This document shows positions 1 to 5,620 of a stretch of DNA of 8,438 nt, in pieces. The notes beneath the pieces were generated by a model. It did no database searches. It had not been told where the DNA came from and saw only the letters and a list, made by a program, of their open reading frames with translations. This DNA comes from CAYURP01 sp964447175 (GTDB taxonomy: Bacteria > Zixibacteria > MSB-5A5 > SM23-73-2), in the NCBI GenBank assembly GCA_964447175.1, contig CAYURP010000069.1:1-8438 (forward strand), read 5' to 3'. A program made the position numbers and the translations under genes. Numbering within the stretch: position 1 is the stretch's first letter; each line of letters opens with the position of its first letter.

Positions 1-346
1 AGTCTGGGCCGTATCTCAGTCCCAGTGTGGCCGAACACCCTCTCAGGCCGGCTATCCATCGTAGCCTTGGTGAGCTTTTACTTCACCAACAAGCTAATGG
101 AGCGCGGATCCATCTCAAAGCAATCCTTGCGGATCTTTGATCCCCGGAAGATGCCTTCCCGGGATGTTATTCGGTATTAGACCCCCTTTCGGGAGCTTAT
201 CCCCAACTTCAAGGCAGGTTATCCACGTGTTACTCACCCGTTCGCCACTTTACTCACCCCGCCGAAGCAGGGCTTTCTCGTTCGACTTGCATGTATGAAG
301 CACGCCGCCAGCGTTCGTTCTGAGCCAGGATCAAACTCTCCGAAAA
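1..346 (-). rRNA. rrs: 16S ribosomal RNA, 5' portion (partial)
   Basis: The reverse complement is the first roughly 346 nt of a bacterial 16S rRNA. The conserved 8F site AGAGTTTGATCCTGGCTCAG lies at 320-339, which puts the mature 5' end near 346 by E. coli numbering. It continues through the GTGGCGAACGGGTGAGTAAC region and GGCCACACTGGGACTGAGA near the window edge. The gene runs off the left edge just before the ACTCCTACGGGAGGCAGCAG region, so about three quarters is missing. The V1 and V2 loops look intact. The 23S, 5S and spacer would lie further left and are not visible. Transcription comes from the promoter at 623-651. The fragment indicates Bacteria, but I cannot assign a phylum from it by eye. 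Confidence 0.98.
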
Positions 347-353
347 AAAACTC

Positions 354-389
354 AGAACAAATACCTAAATGAGGTATTTGCGTTGTTCT
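354..389 (-). other. hairpin just upstream of the 16S 5' end
   Basis: A 9-bp stem CAAATACCT (358-366) / AGGTATTTG (372-380) with a 5-nt loop is extended by AGAA (354-357) / TTCT (386-389) across an asymmetric bulge. It lies 8 nt upstream of the predicted 16S 5' end, in transcribed leader. A processing or folding role in pre-16S maturation is likely but inferred. Confidence 0.6.
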
Positions 390-444
390 AAAAATCGACT
401 CAAAAGAGCCCACATCACCTCATCAACCTATGCACGCTATTCAA

Positions 445-457
445 TTTTCAAAGAACA
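445..457 (-). promoter_or_regulatory. rRNA leader boxA antitermination motif
   Basis: Read on the minus strand this is TGTTCTTTGAAAA, continuing into TTGAATA. It closely matches the boxA of bacterial rRNA leaders (E. coli TGCTCTTTA; the Bacillus type TGTTCTTTGAAAACT). BoxA RNA recruits NusB-NusE (S10) so that polymerase resists termination along the untranslated rRNA operon. It lies about 100 nt upstream of the 16S 5' end. It directly abuts the U-tract of a terminator-like hairpin, with the 5' T of the motif being the last base of that tract. Confidence 0.8.
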
Positions 458-490
458 AAAAAAGTCTGCCCAGATATTGCAGGCAGACTT
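457..490 (-). terminator. intrinsic-terminator-like hairpin in the rRNA leader
   Basis: On the minus strand, AAGTCTGCC (490-482) and GGCAGACTT (470-462) form a perfect 9-bp stem around an 11-nt loop. The 3' arm runs into seven consecutive U (463-457). This is the form of a Rho-independent terminator, yet it sits between the rRNA promoter and 16S. Its 5' arm is shared with the upstream hairpin at 471-517, so the two folds exclude each other. It could be a conditional attenuator or only a processing structure. Confidence 0.55.
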
Positions 491-517
491 ATAATTTATA
501 AGTCTTCGCAATATCTG
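471..517 (-). promoter_or_regulatory. long leader hairpin competing with the terminator stem
   Basis: An outer stem of 10 bp (CAGATATTGC 471-480 / GCAATATCTG 508-517) encloses an inner 21-nt perfect palindrome centred on 495 (AGACTTATAA 485-494 / TTATAAGTCT 496-505), separated by a 4-by-2 internal loop. Made first during transcription and about 20 bp long, it would occupy the AAGTCT needed for the following terminator-like stem. It could therefore act as an antiterminator. The pairing is seen directly; the role is inferred. Confidence 0.55.
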
Positions 518-535
518 TCAAGTAAATTTTTTATA

Positions 536-549
536 AATTTTCAAAGAGT
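536..549 (-). promoter_or_regulatory. second boxA-like motif in the rRNA leader
   Basis: The minus strand reads ACTCTTTGAAAATT, sharing CTTTGAAAATT with the canonical boxA at 445-457. It lies about 70-80 nt after the predicted transcription start and before the hairpin pair. A NusB/NusE loading site here would act before the terminator-like stem is made. The call rests on sequence similarity and position only. Confidence 0.45.
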
Positions 550-622
550 CCTCGTCTTCTAAATCAAGAACTCAATTGTATATAACAAAACCGTTTAGCC
601 CAAATAACTTATCGGCAATATC

Positions 623-651
623 ATTATAACAATTTAGAATAAACTTGTCAA
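623..651 (-). promoter_or_regulatory. rRNA operon promoter
   Basis: On the minus strand a perfect -35 TTGACA (651-646) and a perfect -10 TATAAT (628-623) are separated by exactly 17 bp. The predicted start is near 616, giving a leader of about 270 nt before 16S. Upstream of the -35 (652-680) are A/T tracts resembling an UP element. A second TTGACA lies at 521-516, with TATAAA 15 bp on (500-495), and might be a weaker P2. Tandem promoters are common for rRNA operons. Confidence 0.85.
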
Positions 652-844
652 GCTCTTTTTTAGATTTTTTTACGAACCTTTAGATAAATCCGGACTTTAA
701 AAATTTTAGTATCAAAGAACCGATTAAAACTTATCGTTGATCTTAGCCTTAGCCACGTCTTTTACGTAACTCTTAACTTTTTGTTGGTCTCCCAAATATT
801 TATCTTATTATTTCTTTTATTTCTACCAATAACTATTCAATGTT

Positions 845-870
845 GGTTGAGGAATTGGAATTCCTCAACC
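845..870. repeat. 12-bp inverted repeat between tRNA-Thr and the rRNA promoter
   Basis: GGTTGAGGAATT (845-856) and AATTCCTCAACC (859-870) are perfect inverted copies separated by GG. Neither side has a T-run, so it is not a standard terminator. It lies in the AT-rich 652-987 spacer, which otherwise shows no gene. A short CCCG-AAA-CGGG hairpin follows at 896-906. It may end tRNA transcription weakly or be a dispersed palindromic element. Confidence 0.6.
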
Positions 871-948
871 TAAGATCTCTTTGTTGGCGGAAATCCCCGA
901 AACGGGTCTTGACAACAATTCCTCCACCAACAAGTTTTTGTCTTTCCA

Positions 949-976
949 CCAACAACCATCAACTAACAACCAACAA
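949..976 (+). repeat. array of four 7-nt repeats, 3' side of tRNA-Thr
   Basis: Four consecutive heptads: CCAACAA, CCATCAA, CTAACAA, CCAACAA. A further CCAACAA at 927-933 lies within an 11-nt direct repeat TCCACCAACAA (923-933 and 945-955). Read on the minus strand the heptads are TTGTTGG-like, the inverse of the array at 1067-1094 on the other side of the tRNA gene. The heptad periodicity is clear; the function is unknown. Confidence 0.65.
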
Positions 977-987
977 CTGCTTTAATA

Positions 988-1060
988 AGCCACCGAGCGG
1001 ATTCGAACCGCTGACCTGATGATTACGAATCATCTGCTCTACCAACTGAGCTACGGTGGC
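988..1060 (-). tRNA. tRNA-Thr (anticodon CGT)
   Basis: The minus strand folds into a full cloverleaf: acceptor GCCACCG / CGGTGGC (perfect 7 bp), D arm GCTC-AGTTGGTA-GAGC, anticodon stem GATGA / TCATC with loop TTCGTAA, and T arm AGCGG-TTCGAAT-CCGCT. The anticodon is CGT (plus-strand 1025-1027), reading ACG threonine codons. The discriminator at 988 is T and CCA is not encoded, so it must be added after transcription. It lies upstream of the rRNA promoter on the same strand and is flanked 12 nt and 6 nt away by inverted heptad arrays. No clear intrinsic terminator follows it. Confidence 0.97.
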
Positions 1061-1066
1061 GTGTTT

Positions 1067-1094
1067 GGTTTATAGTTCTTAGTTCTTGGTTGTT
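1067..1094 (+). repeat. array of four 7-nt repeats, 5' side of tRNA-Thr
   Basis: Heptads GGTTTAT, AGTTCTT, AGTTCTT, GGTTGTT run without gaps. They resemble the inverse of the array at 949-976 (AGTTGTT/GGTTGTT-type units). A transcript across both could pair, for example AACAACC with GGTTGTT, around the tRNA. Confidence 0.6.
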
Positions 1095-1167
1095 AGTAAA
1101 AAAACAAACCTATTTACGTAACAATTACTTTAATCCTAACTAATTTCAATATCATTAACCAGATTTT

Positions 1168-1195
1168 AGTCTAATCACATTTCGGGAAAAGTCAA
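1168..1195 (-). promoter_or_regulatory. candidate promoter for tRNA-Thr
   Basis: The minus strand has TTGACT (1195-1190), a 16-bp spacer, and TAGACT (1173-1168). The -35 is one base from consensus and the -10 is moderate. The predicted start is about 100 nt before the tRNA 5' end. It is the best -35/-10 pair I found between the upstream gene and the tRNA. Confidence 0.4.
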
Positions 1196-1281
1196 GATGT
1201 TATTGAGAAATTTCTGAAAACATCGCTCTGGTGGAAGTCAGTCTGCTGGACATTGATAAGGCTAATCCATTCAGGGGGTTG

Positions 1282-1336
1282 CCACGCAATGACGTGGGAT
1301 AGACCAGCGGCCTCTGCCACTGGTTAAAACATATTC
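1282..1336. repeat. dispersed palindromic element, copy 1
   Basis: Two adjacent hairpins: CCACG (1282-1286) / CGTGG (1293-1297), then ACCAGCGGC (1303-1311) / GCCACTGGT (1316-1324), 9 bp with one wobble on the minus strand. The stretch 1298-1336 matches 7661-7700 at about 80-85 percent by eye, including the identical CTGCCACTGGT core. It lies just past the stop codon of the secreted-protein gene. Nothing else is recognisable in the 1061-1346 gap apart from the heptads and the tRNA promoter. Confidence 0.65.
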
Positions 1337-1346
1337 CCCGGAGTCC

Positions 1347-2120
1347 TCATTGAGCTTGAAGCTCCGGGAAAATCTCTTCTTTTAGCCCCACATTTATCTC
1401 ATAATCCTGGCAGGTTCTTTCCATCTCAAAATTGGTTTTGAAAAATAGAAATCCTCCTTTCCCCTTTATTTTGAAAACTTGAGGAAGAAAAACACCATTA
1501 TCCACCTCCGTGAAATCAACGAAAATTTTCATCTCCTTGACAAACTGGGGATTTTTAGAAGGCGAAAACTCAGATTTTAAAATCCTGAAACTTTGTTTAT
1601 CTATCCAGTATAAACCCTGGACTAACTCTTTTGCCTTTTCCTTAGGGTTTACGAAAATGACATATGTAGCTCGGCTATTGACAGTATCTTCTCTGACCAG
1701 CTTGAATTCGAATTGACCCTTCCCTTTTTCCTCAAAAGGCGAAACCCATTTTGAATCTTTTTCTTTGCCTTTTTTCCTTTCCTCTTCATCGATCTCCTTT
1801 TGTCTTTTTTTGATCTCCTTATCTGAAAGAGGCTTCCCCTTTTTCTGGATACTCTTTAACTCGTCATGGGTTATATCCCCTTTTACATATACTTTTCTTT
1901 TTGTCGTCTCCTGGTGTTTTACTTTTCCATTTTTATCCAAGATTCTCAATTCCTCATTACATAAACAGGTGTAGTCTATAACATATAGTTCTTGCTTTTT
2001 TCTTGCCTCTTGGGCTAATCTTACGATCTGGTCAATGGAGAGTGAAAATGCTTTTTGGGTCTCTGCATTGTGGAACAGGAATAGAAGGAAAAGAATCAAA
2101 ACCAGATAGATTTTCTTCAT
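1347..2120 (-). CDS. secreted hypothetical protein, possible LolA/RseB-like fold
   Basis: Unidentified protein of 257 aa from the ATG at 2118-2120. That start gives a typical signal peptide (MKKIYLVLILFLLFLF, then HNAETQ) and has AAAAGG 6 nt upstream. A frame-matched ATG at 2150 would add ten residues (MDVIHKKRLQ) but has no well-spaced ribosome site. The mature part begins with a YTCLCNEE segment, then a stretch of about 45 residues very rich in Lys and Glu (KPLSDKEIKKRQKEIDEEER). It ends with beta-strand-like segments around LYWIDKQSFRILKSEF. The last part recalls outer-membrane lipoprotein-sorting (LolA/MucB/RseB-fold) proteins, which bind acyl chains in the periplasm; this is a fold-level guess. 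Two cysteines (CLC) could be redox- or metal-linked. It lies 88 nt downstream of the acyltransferase on the same strand, with a strong palindrome between them. The stop codon lies inside a 7-bp hairpin (CCCGGAG 1337-1343 / CTCCGGG 1362-1368) without a U-tract. Confidence 0.75.
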   Translation of the reverse strand: MKKIYLVLILFLLFLFHNAETQKAFSLSIDQIVRLAQEARKKQELYVIDYTCLCNEELRILDKNGKVKHQETTKRKVYVKGDITHDELKSIQKKGKPLSDKEIKKRQKEIDEEERKKGKEKDSKWVSPFEEKGKGQFEFKLVREDTVNSRATYVIFVNPKEKAKELVQGLYWIDKQSFRILKSEFSPSKNPQFVKEMKIFVDFTEVDNGVFLPQVFKIKGKGGFLFFKTNFEMERTCQDYEINVGLKEEIFPELQAQ

Positions 2121-2169
2121 TTGCAGCCTTTTCTTATGAATCACATCCATACATGAACCCGCTTTTCTC

Positions 2170-2195
2170 CAGCACCCGACTTAAGTCGGGTGCTG
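2170..2195. repeat. 26-bp perfect palindrome
   Basis: CAGCACCCGACTT (2170-2182) is followed directly by its exact reverse complement (2183-2195). As RNA it makes an 11-bp stem with a TTAA loop. No T-run follows on either strand, so ordinary intrinsic termination is unlikely. It lies in the gap between two minus-strand genes (13 nt past the upstream stop) and could modulate read-through, protect the mRNA end, or be a REP-like insertion. Confidence 0.75.
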
Positions 2196-2208
2196 TTAAT
2201 TACACTTT

Positions 2209-3330
2209 CTATATTCCCATCTCATAAATCCGGTATTTTTTATAAAGTTTGGCTCCCAAGGTTTCTAAAGCCCGGTTCATCATAATGTTATCCTCCAGGA
2301 CCCAGGACATCTCCGCCCATTTGTACCCACTTTTTATTCCGTCCCTTATGGTTCGGATATAGAAGAGGTTATCAATTCCCTTTTTCTGATATTCGGGAAC
2401 AACTCCCATGGTCACAATCCTGAGCCCATCGATTATTTTTTGAACCTTAGTAAACCATAATAATTTTAACAAACCAAAGGGGAAAAGCCTTCCGTTCAGC
2501 TTTTTCAGAACAATATTCACATCCGGCAAAGCCATGGAAAACCCAGCTGGTTTTCCTTCCACCTCCGCAATGAAAACCATATCAGGATCCAGGATCAATT
2601 TCATGCTTTCAGCGGTATGGTCGAATTCCTCATCAGTCATAGGGATAAAGCCCCAGTTTTTGCTCCAGGCGGAGTTGTAGATCTCTTTGATTTGTTTAAC
2701 CTCCTGATCAAATTTCTTAATATTGAGAGACCGCACTTTAATATCTTCTTTTTTTTCGATCCTTTCAGCCATTCTCACCATTCGATTCGGGGGCCTGTTG
2801 GTTCTGTCAAGATAGTAGGCGTAAATATCTCTGGCCTTATACATCCCATATTTTTCCATAAAGTCCAAATAATAATGAGGGTTGTAAGTCATCATAATTG
2901 TAGGCGAGGAATCAAAACCCTCCAACAGGAATCCCACCTCATCGTTGGTGGAGAAATTCGTAGGACCCCTCATTACCTCCATACCTTTGGATTTTAGCCA
3001 TTCTTTAACTTTGTCCAGAAGCAATTTCGCCACCTCAAAATCATTGACACACTCAAAGAATCCGAAAAAGCCGGCTTTTTCCTGGTGGAAATCAATATGA
3101 TTATTATTAACAATCCCGCAGATTCTCCCTGCTAACTCATCATCCTTTTCAGCCAGAAAGAAGACCACCTCGGAATGTTTGAAAAAAGGATTTTTCTGGG
3201 GATTGAAAAAGTCTTTTCGGTCAGCAATCAGAGAAGGCACCCAGAAAGGATCATCTTTGTAGACTTTCCAAGGGAACTTGATGAAGTCCAACAGGTCTTT
3301 TTTAGTCTGTGCTTGCCTAATCTTTAACAC
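2209..3330 (-). CDS. two-domain GNAT-fold acyltransferase-like protein (YghO-like)
   Basis: A 373-aa protein starting at GTG 3328-3330. An in-frame TGA six bases upstream of it excludes a longer start. The Shine-Dalgarno is poor. It belongs to a conserved bacterial family with an N-terminal half bearing YKDDPFWVP (25-32), NPFFKHSE (47-54), GFFGFFE (87-93) and RGPTNFSTNDEVGFLLEGFD (121-140). The C-terminal half is GNAT-like, with the acyl-CoA pyrophosphate-binding motif VTMGVVPEYQKKGID (306-320; Q315-xx-G318) and SWVLEDNIMMNRALETLGAKLYKKYRIYE near the end. Length suits the family (about 370-390 aa). No signal peptide or membrane segment is seen, so it is probably cytoplasmic or peripheral. The substrate is unknown. 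My recollection is that a bacterial ceramide synthase is a GNAT-domain protein of roughly this kind, but I cannot confirm a match here and no sphingolipid genes are visible. It is transcribed divergently from the DUF885 operon. Confidence 0.85.
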   Translation of the reverse strand: MLKIRQAQTKKDLLDFIKFPWKVYKDDPFWVPSLIADRKDFFNPQKNPFFKHSEVVFFLAEKDDELAGRICGIVNNNHIDFHQEKAGFFGFFECVNDFEVAKLLLDKVKEWLKSKGMEVMRGPTNFSTNDEVGFLLEGFDSSPTIMMTYNPHYYLDFMEKYGMYKARDIYAYYLDRTNRPPNRMVRMAERIEKKEDIKVRSLNIKKFDQEVKQIKEIYNSAWSKNWGFIPMTDEEFDHTAESMKLILDPDMVFIAEVEGKPAGFSMALPDVNIVLKKLNGRLFPFGLLKLLWFTKVQKIIDGLRIVTMGVVPEYQKKGIDNLFYIRTIRDGIKSGYKWAEMSWVLEDNIMMNRALETLGAKLYKKYRIYEMGI

Positions 3331-3352
3331 TTTTCAACTCAAATCTTTTCAA

Positions 3353-3381
3353 AATATATCTCTTTTAGAGGGAAAAGGCAA
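3353..3381 (-). promoter_or_regulatory. candidate promoter of the acyltransferase gene
   Basis: On the minus strand TTGCCT (3381-3376) and TATATT (3358-3353) are separated by 17 bp. The -10 matches consensus at 5 of 6 and the -35 at 4 of 6. The predicted start is near 3346, giving a leader of about 16 nt to the GTG. It is back to back with the plus-strand promoter. Confidence 0.55.
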
Positions 3382-3412
3382 TTACAAAACAATAAAGTTA
3401 CTTTTCTTGCAG

Positions 3413-3440
3413 TTGACAATCCTTGTGGTTATATTATAAT
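3413..3440 (+). promoter_or_regulatory. promoter of the DUF885-GNAT-GNAT operon
   Basis: A perfect TTGACA (3413-3418), a 16-bp spacer and a perfect TATAAT (3435-3440). The predicted start is near 3447. The leader is only about 16 nt and carries GAGGAG (3453-3458) before the ATG at 3463. Such a consensus promoter suggests strong expression unless repressed; I see no obvious operator palindrome. Confidence 0.8.
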
Positions 3441-3462
3441 GGTATCTAAGTAGAGGAGTCAG

Positions 3463-5121
3463 ATGAATAAAGAATTTAACAGGTTGGTAGATCAAATTCT
3501 GGATTTCCGAAATAAGGCAACACCAGTGATGGCAACCATCCTGGGAGTGCATAAATACGACGATAAACTGGACAAAACTGACCTGAAGTCTCAAAAGCAA
3601 TATCTCAAAAAGACAAAAGAGTATTTAAAAAAATTAAAGAAATTTGATTCAAGTATTCAAAGGGGAAAAGTTAAACTCAACAAAAATGAAGAGATAGATC
3701 TTAAAATCTTGAGAAATTCCCTTGAAGTCGAGATCGCAGAACAAGAGAAAATAAGCTGGTTAAACAGATCTGCTCTGATATATCCTCAAACTGCTTTGAG
3801 GGGCTGTTATTTTTTAATAATGCGTGATTTTGCCCCCTTACCCCGGAGAATGAAATCTGTTCTGGCAAGATTGAAACAAATTCCTCGATTGTTAAATGAA
3901 GGAAAGGATAATCTTAGAACAGGGAAAAACATTCCCATGATCTGGACCCAGATTGCCATCGAGACAACGGCAGGTGGAAAGGAATACTTCAAAAAGACCA
4001 TACCTCAATTTGCTGAAAAAGTCCCTCGCCTTGAAAAAGAACTTCTGGCAGCCAACGGGAAGGCTATTTCAGCTTTTGAGGATTATGAAAAAATTCTCAA
4101 AGATAAGCTTCTTCACAGATCCAGAGGAGATTTCGCAGTGGGGAAGAGCTTTTTCAATTTTCTTCTCACAACCAGACACCAGCTTCCCTATACCTCAGAT
4201 GATCTTCTTTCAATTGGAAATCGAGTTATTAAAGAGACACAAACAGAAATGATATCTGTAGCTAAAAAGATAGATCCCCAAAAGAGCTGGAACGAGGTTC
4301 TTGAGGATTTAAAGAAAAAGCACCCTGCAAAGGAGAATCTGCTTGACTTCTACAGAAAAGAGGTAAAAAGAGCCAGGGAATTTGTCAGAAAAAAGAATCT
4401 GGTCACCTTTCCCAAAAAGGAGGCCCTGTCAGTAATCGAAACTCCCATTTTCAACAGAACCAATGTTCCCTTAGCTGCATATATGCCGCCGGATAGATTT
4501 GAGAAAAGAAAAAGAGGGTTTCTGTGGATCACTCCTGTAAATGAAAAACTTCCACCAGAGAGACAGGAGCAACAATTACAGGGGCACAGCATTTACGGGA
4601 TCGGGGTTACTGCTGTGCACGAATGCTATCCCGGGCATCATATTCAACTAACCGATAGTCGCAAGTTAAAATCAAAGGTCAAGCGACAAATGGGAACACC
4701 CCTTTTTGCCGAGGGGTGGGCGCTTTACTGCGAGCAGATGATGTATGAGCAGGGATTTTTCAAAACCCCCCAAACCCGATTATATCAACTGAAAAATCAG
4801 CTTTTACGTGCCTGTCGGGTGGTGATCGATGTTAGTCTCAACACAGGAAAAATGAATTTTGATCAAGCGGTTGAGATGTTGGTGAAAGTGGCAAAGCTGG
4901 ATCCTATTCGAGCCACAGGAGAGGTCAAATTCTACACCTACAGTCCCACATATCCAATGAGCTATACTTTGGGCAAGCTGGAGATTTTAAGGTTAAGAGA
5001 AGATTACAAAAAAACAAAAGGAAGGGCTTTTAATTTAAAGGAATTTCACGACAAACTTATAAGCTACGGTTCCATCCCGGTGCAAATGATCCGGGAGAGA
5101 ATGCTGGAGATATCTAAATGA
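3463..5121 (+). CDS. DUF885 family zinc metallopeptidase
   Basis: A 552-aa protein with the DUF885 (PF05960) signature VHECYPGHHIQL at 385-396. H386, E387 and H392 or H393 are the expected metal-site and catalytic residues. The second family motif LFAEGWALYCEQM (414-426) supplies a likely third ligand, E417. The C-terminal GEVKFYTYSPTYPMSYTLGK (487-505) and the SYGSIPVQMIRERM end are also typical. Length is close to the usual 550-600 aa. Many members are exported or lipoproteins; this one has no signal peptide and is probably cytoplasmic. The family is predicted to be HExxxGH-type zinc peptidases; the substrate is unknown. The N-terminal 80 residues are very Lys-rich. AGGAG lies 4 nt before the ATG, a slightly short spacing. 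The stop overlaps the next start as ATGA (5118-5121), so the peptidase and acetyltransferase are translationally coupled. Arginine is mostly AGA/AGG (24 of 37 by hand count). Confidence 0.93.
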   Translation: MNKEFNRLVDQILDFRNKATPVMATILGVHKYDDKLDKTDLKSQKQYLKKTKEYLKKLKKFDSSIQRGKVKLNKNEEIDLKILRNSLEVEIAEQEKISWLNRSALIYPQTALRGCYFLIMRDFAPLPRRMKSVLARLKQIPRLLNEGKDNLRTGKNIPMIWTQIAIETTAGGKEYFKKTIPQFAEKVPRLEKELLAANGKAISAFEDYEKILKDKLLHRSRGDFAVGKSFFNFLLTTRHQLPYTSDDLLSIGNRVIKETQTEMISVAKKIDPQKSWNEVLEDLKKKHPAKENLLDFYRKEVKRAREFVRKKNLVTFPKKEALSVIETPIFNRTNVPLAAYMPPDRFEKRKRGFLWITPVNEKLPPERQEQQLQGHSIYGIGVTAVHECYPGHHIQLTDSRKLKSKVKRQMGTPLFAEGWALYCEQMMYEQGFFKTPQTRLYQLKNQLLRACRVVIDVSLNTGKMNFDQAVEMLVKVAKLDPIRATGEVKFYTYSPTYPMSYTLGKLEILRLREDYKKTKGRAFNLKEFHDKLISYGSIPVQMIRERMLEISK

Positions 5122-5591
5122 AGATAAGGAAACTCCGTCATCCGGATGAGTTAAAAAAATGTGCTAAACTTATGGCTAACTCTGAGCCCTGGATAACTCT
5201 GCGCCGAACCTATGAACAAGCCAAAAAGATGCTGAACGATCCCTCAAGGGAAATCTATTTAGGCTTTGTAAAAGATGAACTTGTGGGTTTTGTAATTTTT
5301 CTTATGCGGGGCGCGCTGGTAGGATACATCCAGACCGTTGCCGTGAAGCCTGAATGGAGAGACAAAGGAATTGGCAGCAAGCTGTTGGACTTTGCCGAGA
5401 AGAAGATATTCACTCGAACATCCAACGTCTTTATGTGCGTTTCCTCATTCAACAAAAAAGCTCAGAGGCTCTATCAAAGACTGGGGTATGAAATGATCGG
5501 TGAAATGAAGGATTACATTGTGCCCGGACACTCCGAGATTCTACTCAGGAAGACTATTGGCCCCTTAACAAAGTTCAAAAACAGCACTTAA
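5118..5591 (+). CDS. GNAT family N-acetyltransferase
   Basis: A 157-aa single-domain GNAT enzyme, which transfers an acyl group from acyl-CoA to an amine; the acceptor is unknown. Motif A is clear: QTVAVKPEWRDKGIGSKLLDFAE (72-94), with R81-xx-G84-x-G86 binding the CoA pyrophosphate. Motif B, FNKKAQRLYQRLGYEMIGEMKDYI (111-134), has the usual Tyr (Y119 or Y124) near the thiolate. The N-terminal SEPWITLRR (22-30) occurs in a subgroup of bacterial GNATs. No membrane or signal segment is seen. The start is fixed by the ATGA overlap with the peptidase stop and by GGAG (5106-5109) 8 nt upstream. Its neighbours suggest it may act on products of, or inhibitors handled by, the peptidase; that is inference. 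Confidence 0.92.
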   Translation: MKIRKLRHPDELKKCAKLMANSEPWITLRRTYEQAKKMLNDPSREIYLGFVKDELVGFVIFLMRGALVGYIQTVAVKPEWRDKGIGSKLLDFAEKKIFTRTSNVFMCVSSFNKKAQRLYQRLGYEMIGEMKDYIVPGHSEILLRKTIGPLTKFKNST

Positions 5592-5620
5592 TCACAAAGC
5601 TCTGCTAAAAGGTAAAAATT

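Noticed and set aside
909..940. TTGACA on the plus strand as a promoter
   Set aside because: No plausible -10 follows at 16-18 bp and no gene lies downstream on that strand until 3463.
949..1094. Heptad repeats as a CRISPR array
   Set aside because: Units are 7 nt and contiguous, with no spacers and no cas genes.
2617..2997. 126-codon plus-strand open frame
   Set aside because: It lies entirely antisense within the conserved acyltransferase gene, lacks a ribosome site, and its translation shows no family motif.
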